NCBI RefSeq assembly: GCF_963664135.1
Contig: NZ_OY760905.1
Span: 2,878,736 to 2,942,735, forward strand
Direction: 5' to 3'
Source: an uncultured Acetobacterium sp.
GTDB lineage: Bacteria > Bacillota > Clostridia > Eubacteriales > Eubacteriaceae
Length of the DNA: 64,000 nucleotides
The first letter of the stretch is position 1, and each line of letters starts with the position of its first letter. The notes beneath the pieces are model-generated. The model saw only the letters and a program-made list of their open reading frames with translations. It was not told the DNA's origin and did no database searches. Positions 16,797-25,213 of this stretch are shown here, piece by piece. Position numbers and translations under genes: made by a program.

Positions 16797-18455
16797 CTAA
16801 GCGCCTAGGGTATCAATATAAGCTTCTGGTTCTTCGGGTGAAGGCAGAAGCAGATTTGAGCCATCAAATTGTTTGTTGGCAATCATTCCCCGTGAAATGG
16901 AATGTTCGACAATCTTTTCTGAATTTTCCACACGACTGATAGGGATTTTTAAAAGGATTTCCACCCGATCATTGTGAATAGTGATCACATCAATTAATGA
17001 AGAAAGAGCCATCTGGACTTCACGGATATTGTTTGACTGCATGAAATTTGAAATGGTTGAAAGCTTTTCTTTAATCTCGTTCACAGTAACGAGGGGTGTT
17101 TGTGATTGATCGGACAAATCTTTGATTTTTTTAACAAGAATCGCTTTGGATTCAATCAACTCTTGGAGCTGTGTTTGAAGGGTCTGATCATAAAATCCAT
17201 CAGCAATGGCGGTGGACAGATTTTTAATCTTTTTATCGATTTCTGAAACCTGTTTTCTGGCTTCTTTCAATTGATTATCCAGATTATCAAAAGCTTTGGT
17301 TCGTGATAAATTGAGATGATCCGTTAAGTTTTGGGCATCCTGGAGAAGTATGTCCTGAACAATTTTCAAAACCATGGTGTCCAGCGAGGTCATTTCAATG
17401 CCTTTGTTCTGACAGGTGCAATTTGGATTACGCCGTCCTCCGGAGCAGACATAATTTGCATAGCCTTTGTGACCTGGACGTTCATTTCGGTAATGGGCGA
17501 TGTAAGCAGCACCGCAGGAACATTTTAATAGCCCGGAGAGAAGGTAAAAGCGTGTGGCCCTGGCTCGCCCTGATGCTGCACTTGGATTTTTAAGAATAGC
17601 CTGAACACGTGAAAAGGTGTCCTCGTCAACAATTGCCGGACAGCCATTGGGAACTTTAATGATCTCGACATCATCTTTGTAACGATGCCCATTCCGTTTA
17701 CCGTGCTTGTCCTTAGCGGTGCTCTTATTGAAAACGAAAGTTCCCATATATTTTTCATTTTTCAGGATCGATAGCATGGAAGTCTTAGTAATGCGTTGCC
17801 CCTTTTTACTCCGGTTAACCCCAGCATAATCTAGAGCTTTAACAATTTCCTGATAGGTATATCCTTGACTTCGCATGTTGAACATGGTTTTAACAGCTGT
17901 GATTTCATCTTTATTACTGGACAGTACCAGGTTTTTAGTAACTGGATCAACATCAAAGCCTAAAGGTGGGTGACCACCGCAATGACGGCATTCACGCGCT
18001 CTGGATTTTTGACCACGCAGAACATTTTCAGAGATTTGGATAATGTCATTTTCAGCTGACCAGGCTGAGATCATTTTCAACAGGTTGGCCTGATGACTGT
18101 CGCCATAGTTTTCAGTAGTGGCAATCAGTGAGACATCGAATTGATCCAACAAATCTTCATATTTCAATTGCAGGCGCATATCTCGGGCGAAGCGATTATA
18201 CTTGTAGACCAATACTGTTGAAAAATCATGAGTTTCAGCATCAGTGATCATTTGCATGAACTGAATCCGCTGATCCTCCTTCGTTCCGCTAATCGCTTCA
18301 TCCACGTAGGTGCCAACAACGGTATAGCCATTCTTCTTGGCAAAGTCCTTACAGGCGTCCAATTGCAGGTCAATGCTGGCACCATCATTTTGCATTTTTG
18401 AAGAGAAACGAGCATAAATAACGGCATTTGTTTTTACTTTATTTGGTTTATTCAT
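16797..18455 (-). CDS. Large serine recombinase (integrase/resolvase type), 552 aa
   Basis: Catalytic N-terminal domain with YARFSS (nucleophile probably S18), LQLDACKDFAKKNGY, DEAISGTKEDQR and the arginine region KYNRFARDMRLQLKYEDLL. A recombinase domain follows (~165-290, GHPPLGFDVD, YTYQEIVKALDYAGV), then a zinc ribbon (LKCSCGAAY ... YVCSGG ... CTCQNKGIE, ~310-350) and a long coiled coil (~370-460). Length and domain order match integrases that move phages, ICEs and skin-like elements. ATG at 18455 is preceded by ATGAAAGGAC. A promoter and a 17-bp palindrome lie just upstream. All catalytic residues are intact, so it may be active. A decayed relative is at 2393-3053. Confidence 0.95.
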   Translation of the reverse strand: MNKPNKVKTNAVIYARFSSKMQNDGASIDLQLDACKDFAKKNGYTVVGTYVDEAISGTKEDQRIQFMQMITDAETHDFSTVLVYKYNRFARDMRLQLKYEDLLDQFDVSLIATTENYGDSHQANLLKMISAWSAENDIIQISENVLRGQKSRARECRHCGGHPPLGFDVDPVTKNLVLSSNKDEITAVKTMFNMRSQGYTYQEIVKALDYAGVNRSKKGQRITKTSMLSILKNEKYMGTFVFNKSTAKDKHGKRNGHRYKDDVEIIKVPNGCPAIVDEDTFSRVQAILKNPSAASGRARATRFYLLSGLLKCSCGAAYIAHYRNERPGHKGYANYVCSGGRRNPNCTCQNKGIEMTSLDTMVLKIVQDILLQDAQNLTDHLNLSRTKAFDNLDNQLKEARKQVSEIDKKIKNLSTAIADGFYDQTLQTQLQELIESKAILVKKIKDLSDQSQTPLVTVNEIKEKLSTISNFMQSNNIREVQMALSSLIDVITIHNDRVEILLKIPISRVENSEKIVEHSISRGMIANKQFDGSNLLLPSPEEPEAYIDTLGA

Positions 18456-18480
18456 TGAAACTGTGTCCTTTCATATGATT

Positions 18481-18509
18481 TATCTATAATGATAATATGT
18501 ATTTGTAAA
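18481..18509 (-). promoter_or_regulatory. Promoter of the serine recombinase gene
   Basis: On the minus strand TTTACA (18504-18509), 17-nt spacer, TAGATA (18481-18486), 26 bp before the start codon. The -35 touches the palindrome at 18509-18525. Confidence 0.6.
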
Positions 18510-18525
18510 CCGTATTCAATACGGT
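18509..18525. promoter_or_regulatory. 17-bp perfect palindrome next to the recombinase promoter (candidate operator or attachment site)
   Basis: ACCGTATT-C-AATACGGT has two 8-bp arms around one base. It abuts the -35 element of the recombinase promoter, the position of a repressor site; recombination sites of serine integrases are also partly palindromic and often adjacent to the integrase gene. Confidence 0.6.
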
Positions 18526-18613
18526 GAATTTAAGGTATATGAGTTTCTATATGTCAAATCTGATAAGATTAAATTGAGTTTGGTCTGCCATAAATATGAC
18601 AGACCGTAAGGAT

Positions 18614-18775
18614 TCATGAACAAAACAGACGTTCAATAATTGCGATAATAGACTGATAATAACTTTGTGAGGGCAATTCAGTAGCTTCGAGAACTTGAAT
18701 ATCTTTCAGATTCGGATATTCAAGGTTTTTAATTTCCTCCCGGGAAATAATGAGCTTATTATGAGTAACTAACAT
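18614..18775 (-). CDS. Small uncharacterised protein, 53 aa, coupled to the helicase gene
   Basis: ATG at 18775 overlaps the end of the helicase gene (stop at 18769), so translation is probably coupled. The sequence begins MLVTHNKLIISREEIKNLEY and ends IIAIIERLFCS; an acidic N-terminal half and a short hydrophobic end. No family recognised. It is too short for standard ORF thresholds but fills the only gap in this gene series on the correct strand. Confidence 0.6.
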   Translation of the reverse strand: MLVTHNKLIISREEIKNLEYPNLKDIQVLEATELPSQSYYQSIIAIIERLFCS

Positions 18776-20307
18776 AGGTCAAGCACCTCAATATCATCAA
18801 GGGAATCATCAATTTCCTTGTAATTAACAAGATAATCAAGACCTGGGTGACGTTTTTCTATGACCAGCGGTTCACCGGCATTTTCATAATACTGAGAAAG
18901 CTGTTCCCAAAATTTTTGCTTGCTGGTACGAGGTTTATAGTTTTGCGTTGCCCACTGTTCATAGGCCGTATAGATGCTGCTTTTTAATATAGCTTTTTGA
19001 CTGGAAGGATCAGTTTTCATGTAGGATGATCCAAAGAAATTTAATACAGGATTAGCGTTTTTAAAAAAGTCACGTTTGGCATTTTCAATGGCGTCGCAGG
19101 GCGTAAACTGGTAATTGTTTTTTTGTAAGCGTTCGAGGCCTTCCAAAGCCCACAAAAGAATGCCATCAATTTCCTGAAGAAGTTTTTCAGTCAGGTTGAT
19201 ATCAACTTCTTTCCCTGCGAATTTAGCTGGAAATGGTGTGATGTGCAGTCGTCTTTCCAATCCGTATTTTGTGTCGGTGATTAATTCAGGCATATTGTTG
19301 GTCAGAAACAAAAGTTTAATGGACAATCTGACATTTAGAGCAGGCAACCCCTTACGATCAACAGTGACCTTGTCGTTCGTACAAAGAAGCTTGAGTCGTT
19401 CAGTCCGAAATAAACCGGAAACTTCTGATTCATTGGCGAGGTTAAGCTTCTTTCCAAACATCGGTGCCAGGCCAAAACGGGAATTAATATCATGGAGCGT
19501 AACAGCCGAAATATTTTCAGTGCCAACAATGGCTTCAAGAATATTTGCAAGGGTACTTTTACCGGAAGATCCATCACTGACCCAGAAAAAAGCTTTGGCT
19601 GCTTTGGTTGAATTGGAGATAATATATCCGGCTTGTTCCTGGAGATTAAGCGCCAGTGATTTGTTTGATAAGGTGATTTCCTCAATGAATTGAAGAAATC
19701 TATGGCTCTGAGCACCAGGTTTATAGGACATGGGCAATATATATGTCTTATATAATTTAGGACTGTGCGGGATCAACAGCTTTTTGCCCATCAGAAAAAC
19801 ACCGTTTTCGAGGGTAAGATATTCACCGGAATTCCATGTGTGAACCGTTGTTTTAAGCTCGCGCATTAAAGCAGTCAGTAGATCCTGCTCTCTATAACTA
19901 GTCCATAGGCGCAAACCAGGATGATAGTTTAAAATACTGTATATAATGCGTGCTACCGTGATATTGCCATCTTTGTTTTTTAAGGCGCTTCGTATCTCGT
20001 AGTAGCCGGAAATATTGTATAATGCAAAATCTGTATCTGAAGCCATGACGATGTTGTAAAACATTTTTTTTATGGCTTGTGCACAGATGCTGGTATTAAG
20101 ACCAGTAATGGTAAAGGAATCATCTTTTTTTTGATCGAATATAAAACCAATACTTTCTGCCCATTTTCGAGGAGGTAGTTTGTTTGGATTTATTCTGTCT
20201 GTATTGATGTATTGACTCAGGTCAAAGTCTTTTGAATCAGGTGTGTCTTGAATCGACAAGTTGTTTGTTGTGCTGTTTATAACATTATTAGGTGTATTAT
20301 TTTCCAT
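18769..20307 (-). CDS. SF3-type DNA helicase (D5/phage P4-like) without a primase domain, 512 aa
   Basis: Residues ~150-235 resemble the D5_N domain (ENGVFLMGKKLLIP ... YKPGAQSHRFLQFIEE). The AAA+ SF3 core follows: Walker A SDGSSGKST (244-252), Walker B-like LNLANESE (288-294), and the sensor region LLFLTNNMPEL (332-342). A winged-helix-like C-terminus follows (~435-500). SF3 helicases unwind origins of phages, plasmids and satellites, normally together with a primase. Here the first ~130 residues are too short and lack primase motifs. ATG at 20307 follows ATGAAAGGAT. Neighbours are small related proteins and a polymerase. Confidence 0.88.
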   Translation of the reverse strand: MENNTPNNVINSTTNNLSIQDTPDSKDFDLSQYINTDRINPNKLPPRKWAESIGFIFDQKKDDSFTITGLNTSICAQAIKKMFYNIVMASDTDFALYNISGYYEIRSALKNKDGNITVARIIYSILNYHPGLRLWTSYREQDLLTALMRELKTTVHTWNSGEYLTLENGVFLMGKKLLIPHSPKLYKTYILPMSYKPGAQSHRFLQFIEEITLSNKSLALNLQEQAGYIISNSTKAAKAFFWVSDGSSGKSTLANILEAIVGTENISAVTLHDINSRFGLAPMFGKKLNLANESEVSGLFRTERLKLLCTNDKVTVDRKGLPALNVRLSIKLLFLTNNMPELITDTKYGLERRLHITPFPAKFAGKEVDINLTEKLLQEIDGILLWALEGLERLQKNNYQFTPCDAIENAKRDFFKNANPVLNFFGSSYMKTDPSSQKAILKSSIYTAYEQWATQNYKPRTSKQKFWEQLSQYYENAGEPLVIEKRHPGLDYLVNYKEIDDSLDDIEVLDLC

Positions 20308-20398
20308 AAAATAATCCTTTCATTTTTTGAATGTTGGGAAAGAGGCCATCTCTTCCCCGATAATAATTTACTGATCATGCCATTGAAACAGTGGATAA

Positions 20399-20920
20399 TC
20401 AGTCGTCAAGAAGAAAATCGATCAGGAGCGGTAAAGGTTGATTTCTATCACCTGTAACATAAACAAGGCTGGCTTTTCCCGAGTAACCTGGATAACATTT
20501 AATGTGTCTAATTTCATTTGAACTCAGTCCGAACAGTTTGCCAAAAAGCTCAGCCTGAGATCCATTAATTTGAGTTGGATCGGAAATGCTGATGTATTCT
20601 TTGAACGTAAAGTGATGTCCAGTTAAATTTTGCAGAGAGAAGGTAGCTGAAAGATATTTTTCTTGGCCCTCAGCAGCTTCGTTATAACTAAACCCAGTAT
20701 CAAATGCAAAGGAGACGTAGTAATAGCCAGGGCGCGCAAAGATTGGTTTTGAAAAATTGGGATCTAATTCGACACGCACATTTGGGATCTCACCGATAGA
20801 TCGATAAACGGGGCAATACTCAATTTCAGAATGATGGAGATATTTTGGAACGTTTTTCAAAGGAGTTCCGCTGTTAAAAAGTTGGTGGGTATTTGGATTT
20901 TTTAAAGATTCAGTTTTCAT
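20399..20920 (-). CDS. Element protein, third member of a small paralogous family, 173 aa
   Basis: No known family. ATG at 20920 is chosen for the leader ATGAAAGGTAC; the frame runs on to an ATG at 20956 as an alternative. The C-terminal half (FGKLFGLSSNEIRHI, then a short Y-x-G-Y strand pair and LLIDFLLDD) has the same order as the two neighbouring proteins at 21114 and 21787, though weaker. The beta-rich first half contains GYYYVSFAFDTGFSY and TFSLQNLTGHHFTF. Encoded between the helicase and the polymerase, it might be a replication accessory such as a single-strand-binding protein; this is inference. Confidence 0.72.
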   Translation of the reverse strand: MKTESLKNPNTHQLFNSGTPLKNVPKYLHHSEIEYCPVYRSIGEIPNVRVELDPNFSKPIFARPGYYYVSFAFDTGFSYNEAAEGQEKYLSATFSLQNLTGHHFTFKEYISISDPTQINGSQAELFGKLFGLSSNEIRHIKCYPGYSGKASLVYVTGDRNQPLPLLIDFLLDD

Positions 20921-21078
20921 AAATTTGTACCTTTCATTAGTAAGAAATTTATCCATAAGAGATGGTGTCTCGTTGGAATATAAGTTTAGTTGAATTACTC
21001 TAAATCAGACGGTTTTTTGTTAAGTTGTTTTTTCGTTTTTGTGGAACGGATGTTATAACAGCTTAATCGAGGTAAAGG

Positions 21079-21106
21079 ACTGGAAAGAAGTTTCCTTCTT
21101 TCCAGT
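21079..21106. other. Intercistronic hairpin without T-run
   Basis: Perfect 12-bp stem ACTGGAAAGAAG / CTTCTTTCCAGT with loop TTTC, directly 3' of the 21114 gene on the minus strand. No U-tract follows on that strand (CCTTTACC), so it may stabilise or process RNA rather than terminate. Confidence 0.6.
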
Positions 21107-21113
21107 AATATAG

Positions 21114-21713
21114 TTAATCAAGTTTTTTGAAATCGGATAAATGCGGATAATTTACTTCGCCATTTTGTGATGGCACATAGGTAATAATTGCAGTGCATTC
21201 ACGGCCGATTAGATCACTTAAATGTGCTCGTTTAAGGCCAAAGGCTTTGAACAAATCAGCGCAGAAACTCTTGAAACGGCCTGAAATTGGGTCGCCAGGG
21301 TTTCTGTAAAAACGTTCAGTCACCCGATAGACCTGATCATCTCCCCAAAAGCAATCCATATCAACGTTCGTCACGGTTTTTACACCATAATTCGTCAGCT
21401 GGTTTGCCTCCTGCCGGGTGTTCGCAATTTTGATGCGATTGCGTGTTCCCGCGATAGGTGTTGGGGGATCAAGATCGATATAATCATCATCAATTTGCAA
21501 TAATTCTGAATTGAGGATGGAGTATGTAGGTAATACCGTGCTAATATCCTCGGAAGTAAGTTCTTGCAATGCTTCGGTGGAGTAGTCTCCAGTCGCATCT
21601 TTTTCATTTTGTGATGAGGATGCAACTTGGAAATCTTTGCCCAAAAGCTCGGCCAAGGAATCATCTGTTGAAAGTATGTTATTTACAGTGTTTGCATTAA
21701 TGTTTTTATTCAT
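21114..21713 (-). CDS. Element protein, paralog 1, 199 aa
   Basis: No family recognised. The C-terminal ~75 residues (VYRVTERFYRNP, FCADLFKAFGLKRAHLSDLIG, ITYVPSQNGEVNY, LSDF) align well with the protein at 21787 (YQVVERLF, FFSDLFDALGI, EELIG, LQYLPSDDG, LSDF). The first ~75 residues are acidic and polar, probably disordered, followed by an RNRIKIANTR segment. ATG at 21713 has CGGAGG upstream. It lies between two hairpins and in the replication block, so a DNA-binding or polymerase-accessory role is suspected. Confidence 0.75.
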   Translation of the reverse strand: MNKNINANTVNNILSTDDSLAELLGKDFQVASSSQNEKDATGDYSTEALQELTSEDISTVLPTYSILNSELLQIDDDYIDLDPPTPIAGTRNRIKIANTRQEANQLTNYGVKTVTNVDMDCFWGDDQVYRVTERFYRNPGDPISGRFKSFCADLFKAFGLKRAHLSDLIGRECTAIITYVPSQNGEVNYPHLSDFKKLD

Positions 21714-21739
21714 AAAAGTTTTCCTCCGTTATTTTAATC

Positions 21740-21770
21740 AGTGCCGCAACAGCTTAACTGCTGCGGCACT
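21740..21770. other. Intercistronic hairpin without T-run
   Basis: AGTGCCGCA-ACAG... pairs with ...CTGC-TGCGGCACT around a short loop TTAA. It lies between the genes at 21114 and 21787 and lacks a T-run on the minus strand. Confidence 0.55.
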
Positions 21771-21786
21771 GATTTGTAGAATTTGA

Positions 21787-22293
21787 TTATTTATTAGTCG
21801 AAAAGTCAGATAATCTCGCCCAGGATAGAGTGCCATCATCTGACGGCAGGTATTGTAACGTTGCGTAGCCGGTTCGTCCAATAAGTTCTTCTGAATCAAT
21901 TCCGCCCTCGATACCCAAGGCATCAAAAAGATCAGAAAAAAAGTCGAATATTCGTCCTTGGGTTTGTTGGGATTTAAAATCAAATAAACGTTCGACGACT
22001 TGATAACGTAGTCCATCGACATCCTTGATATCAAAGGTAATGACAATCAAACTTTCGAGACCGTAATCTTCTGTTAAAATATCTTTATATCTGGAACAGC
22101 TTGTAATTGTAAATTCGCATCGGCCAGGAGCTGCAAGATTAGGCTCGATCCAAATTAAGAAATCATCATATTTCTCTGTGGTTGTTGTAGGGTGGATATT
22201 ATGAAGCGCTGCGTAGTCATCATTAATATCGGTAAACAAGGTGAATTTTGGTGCGAGGTTAATTGATTTTTGTGTAGTTGTTGTAGTTAGCAT
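21787..22293 (-). CDS. Element protein, paralog 2, 168 aa
   Basis: No family recognised. Shares its C-terminal half with the 21114 protein (ERLFDFKSQQTQGRIFDFFS, ELIGRTGYATLQYLPSDDG, LSDF). The N-terminal half contains FLIWIEPNLAAPGRCEFTI, beta-rich. ATG at 22293 has ATGGAGG upstream. It is only 15 bp downstream of the DNA polymerase gene, so probably translated from the same mRNA. The layout of helicase, three related small proteins and polymerase suggests one replication unit. Confidence 0.75.
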   Translation of the reverse strand: MLTTTTTQKSINLAPKFTLFTDINDDYAALHNIHPTTTTEKYDDFLIWIEPNLAAPGRCEFTITSCSRYKDILTEDYGLESLIVITFDIKDVDGLRYQVVERLFDFKSQQTQGRIFDFFSDLFDALGIEGGIDSEELIGRTGYATLQYLPSDDGTLSWARLSDFSTNK

Positions 22294-22308
22294 ATAATTG
22301 CCTCCATA

Positions 22309-23430
22309 TTAATTAATTTTTATTTTCAAATCTACTGGAACGGCTGTTAGAATAATCTCCATTCCAGTTACCATAGCTTCATTGAGTAATGTTTGTCCCT
22401 GCAGTACATCAGTAGTTGGGACGATCAGTTGAATTTCATCGTGAACACAGTGAGTAATGTACCAACCGGGTTTAAGATTTTTATAGAGTAAAATGAGAGC
22501 CAGTTTCAACCCTGCAGCCCCAGATCCTTGAATGGGATAATTGAGGCGACAGTTCAGCGATGGAAATGTAGACCATGACAATCCAGATAATCCATGAACA
22601 ATAGGTGATTGAAGGACTTTGTTTTGCCATTGGGCTACTCCACGATAGGTTGAAAAAAAGCTGTTTCTAAATTGTTTGGCTTCTTCAAGCGTGAGCTGAG
22701 CATTTTCTTTTTTAAGGTTGGCAAAAAGACTTTCGGAACCGGCACCATAAATGATAGAAAAATTGATTTTTTTGCCAATTTGCCGTTCAACGGGTGTAAT
22801 GGTTCGGTGATGCTTTCCAAATACGATGCTGGCGGTCTGGCTATGAATATCAATACCTTCGTTAAATGCATGCATAAGCACAGGATCGTGACTTAGCTGC
22901 GCGAGTATTCTTAATTCTATCAAGCTGTAATCTCCAGTAATTCGAGTGAATCCGGGAGGAGCCCCAAAATACTTTGAAACACTAGGTGGAAAAGCTTGCA
23001 ACGCTGGACTGGAACATTTAAGCCGGCCAGTTGCCGTAGCGGTGCTCCAATGGCCATGAAGATGGCTGTTGGAGTCAACTTGGTTCAGCAGTTTTAGACC
23101 GAATTGCTTAAGAAATTGCCGGTTCTTTTTATAATGGTAGAGAACGTCATAAATTTCAGCTTGGGTACGTACTGACTTGAGATATTCTAAATTTAAGCTG
23201 TTTGGCTTATACCCGCCTCGATATAATCCCCAGATTACATCGGTATCGTTATCCAGAGATGTATTCTTATTCAATTTTAAATGATCAAATACGTGAACCC
23301 TAAGAGCTTCCTGCTCTTGGTACATGGGCCGAAGGACCTCCTGTTCGTAACTGGAAGAATTAAAGTGGATACCTTTTTCTTCTAACATCGTTAAAACAGC
23401 TTCGATGGTTGAAACAGTGCGTTTGGCCAT
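22309..23430 (-). CDS. Compact family A DNA polymerase lacking exonuclease domains, 373 aa
   Basis: Polymerase domain only. Thumb/fingers landmark ATGRLKCSSPALQ (~134-145), motif A GDYSLIELRILAQLSHD (D167), motif B RQIGKKINFSIIYG (216-229), NYPIQGSGA (~298-305) and motif C CVHDEI (328-333), so both catalytic aspartates are present. There is no 5' nuclease and no room for a 3'-5' proofreading domain (only ~110 residues precede the thumb). Such minimal Pol A enzymes occur in phage- and plasmid-like elements. ATG at 23430 has AAAAAGGAC upstream. Confidence 0.92.
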   Translation of the reverse strand: MAKRTVSTIEAVLTMLEEKGIHFNSSSYEQEVLRPMYQEQEALRVHVFDHLKLNKNTSLDNDTDVIWGLYRGGYKPNSLNLEYLKSVRTQAEIYDVLYHYKKNRQFLKQFGLKLLNQVDSNSHLHGHWSTATATGRLKCSSPALQAFPPSVSKYFGAPPGFTRITGDYSLIELRILAQLSHDPVLMHAFNEGIDIHSQTASIVFGKHHRTITPVERQIGKKINFSIIYGAGSESLFANLKKENAQLTLEEAKQFRNSFFSTYRGVAQWQNKVLQSPIVHGLSGLSWSTFPSLNCRLNYPIQGSGAAGLKLALILLYKNLKPGWYITHCVHDEIQLIVPTTDVLQGQTLLNEAMVTGMEIILTAVPVDLKIKIN

Positions 23431-23938
23431 CGCATTTGTCCTTTTTAGATTCGGTTGTATTTTTGTTACTTTAGCATATTATTGACCTCCTTTGTTGGGT
23501 ACGTCTCAATCATAAACGATTTTGATACTTCAGAAAGATCAGGAATAACAAAGTTTTTGAGCTATTTGATAATATGTGAGTGAAAATGGCGTTATAAAGC
23601 GGATTATAGGGAATTTATTTGGGTGAATAAAAAATAAAAAAATTCCTAATGGATAAATTCAGAACGTAAATAAACCCGGTTCCAGAATTAATCTGGAATC
23701 GGGCTATGCTGAACTAAGTTTAGGAATAAAAAAATCGTGATGATAATAGTAGATGTTGCTGATTTATAGATGGCAGCTCGGTGCCAGTTTTTAATATTAG
23801 GCAAGTCAAAGACATACCGATCTCAATGATAGCTCGGGCTATTACGTTATATTGTGTTTATCAAATACAATTTTAACTTGGCCTTGCTGAATAATTTGCA
23901 CTGCCGAAAAATTTTCAACTGCAAGTTTTATTAATTGG
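23431..23938. other. Intergenic stretch between polymerase and 424-aa gene
   Basis: No gene with a start is seen. A minus-strand open tail beside the 424-aa gene reads NQLIKLAVENFSAVQIIQQG and stops at about 23845; it lacks a start codon and could be a former extension in another frame. The terminator at 23675-23703 lies inside. Confidence 0.5.
23675..23703 (-). terminator. Terminator downstream of the 424-aa gene
   Basis: CCCGGTTCCAGA (23675-23686) pairs with TCTGGAATCGGG (23692-23703) with one G-T pair; on the minus strand it is followed by TTTATTT. Confidence 0.65.
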
Positions 23939-25213
23939 TTAGCTGAAGTGGGCTAATAATGTTTTTCTTTCTTTTGGCGTAAGAGGGGAGAGCATTAAGG
24001 TCTTGTTATCAGCATCGTGTTTTTCTGAAGCAAGGTCTTGATATACTTCTTCGATAAGTTCTAATCCCGTAGGAGGAATATCCCCGGCATAAACATAGTC
24101 CTCAATCAATTCAAGACTTTTCCGGCAAAAATATTGAAAATCATCATCTATATCAGAAATACCGTCGAGGATTTTCAGATAAAATGAAGAGACAATTTGG
24201 TTCGGAAGATCAGATTTACTTGAAATATATGAGCCAATCTTGATTTTCAGTAGTGCTGCGAGTACTGTTTTATCGTCAAGGGAGAGTTGTGCACCAATAT
24301 CCTCAAATTCTGGCTCGCTAAAAATAATTGAGTCAATATCATCAAGGAAATCGAATTCAGGAATTGGAATTGGGTTCTTCAAAGAGAGATCACTGTACTT
24401 AAGATCTTCTTGTGATTGAGAATTCTCAATTTCTGATCGTTTGCTTTTGTTTACAACAAGCTCTTGATACAATGAATTTTCTGTCGAAAACATAATAAGA
24501 CTGTTTAAGGTGTTTTTTTCAGTGAGCTTGTCGATAATAGAATTGAATTTTTGGGATATATCGTCAAGGAAGTTCTGCTTAATCATTAAAATATTTCGCT
24601 TGAAATAAAAGGTTGATTGATGACTGTTTTGGATATAGGCGACGTTGTCTTCAATGAATGAGGCGTAATTTATATCGAGGTTTTCCATTATTAAGAGACC
24701 GTGGAACTGTTCGTTTTGAGAAAACTTCATATTATCATATTTTCTCTTAAAAGCTTTGGAAAAAATGCCAATTTTCAGGGTGTATGAAAAAATTTCATAA
24801 AAATCAATGATGTCGTCAGCCGAAATTTTTTCAAAGTGACCTTTGGAAACGTTGTTGATAAAATTGTTCGTGTTTTCATCAGTTTCTTTAGTCTGCTTGG
24901 TGTATTTGTCATGGGCCATTTTAATAAAATAAGAGCAAATAATTAATCCATACAGATAAGGAATTTGAAAGTTTTTTCTAGGCTGTTCCTGAAAATCAAT
25001 AAACTCTAATCCGATTTTTTCTGCAATAATTTTAACTTTACGTTTATAGTCAGCTAAACTCAGGTATTCATCAAATGTTTTTTCGTCTTCGGGATGAAGA
25101 ATTGGATATATATAAGTTAATTCTTCAGTATATAAACGGTCGACAGTATAACGTTTTTTAAATATTGGCTGAAGTCTTTTATTGTATTCCTCCTGGAAAT
25201 CATGTGTTGGCAT
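23939..25213 (-). CDS. Uncharacterised element protein, 424 aa
   Basis: No family recognised. Acidic, helical protein without signal peptide or membrane segment; an apparent hydrophobic patch is IPYLYGLIICSYFIKMA (~83-100). A low-complexity acidic linker (SDLSLKNPIPIPEFDFLDDI, ~275-295) separates two helical halves, and the C-terminus ends PLTPKERKTLLAHFS. ATG at 25213 has the leader ATGAAAGGATAG. It is the first gene of the minus-strand replication block and is followed by its own terminator, so it may be expressed separately, for example as a regulator or initiator. Confidence 0.75.
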   Translation of the reverse strand: MPTHDFQEEYNKRLQPIFKKRYTVDRLYTEELTYIYPILHPEDEKTFDEYLSLADYKRKVKIIAEKIGLEFIDFQEQPRKNFQIPYLYGLIICSYFIKMAHDKYTKQTKETDENTNNFINNVSKGHFEKISADDIIDFYEIFSYTLKIGIFSKAFKRKYDNMKFSQNEQFHGLLIMENLDINYASFIEDNVAYIQNSHQSTFYFKRNILMIKQNFLDDISQKFNSIIDKLTEKNTLNSLIMFSTENSLYQELVVNKSKRSEIENSQSQEDLKYSDLSLKNPIPIPEFDFLDDIDSIIFSEPEFEDIGAQLSLDDKTVLAALLKIKIGSYISSKSDLPNQIVSSFYLKILDGISDIDDDFQYFCRKSLELIEDYVYAGDIPPTGLELIEEVYQDLASEKHDADNKTLMLSPLTPKERKTLLAHFS

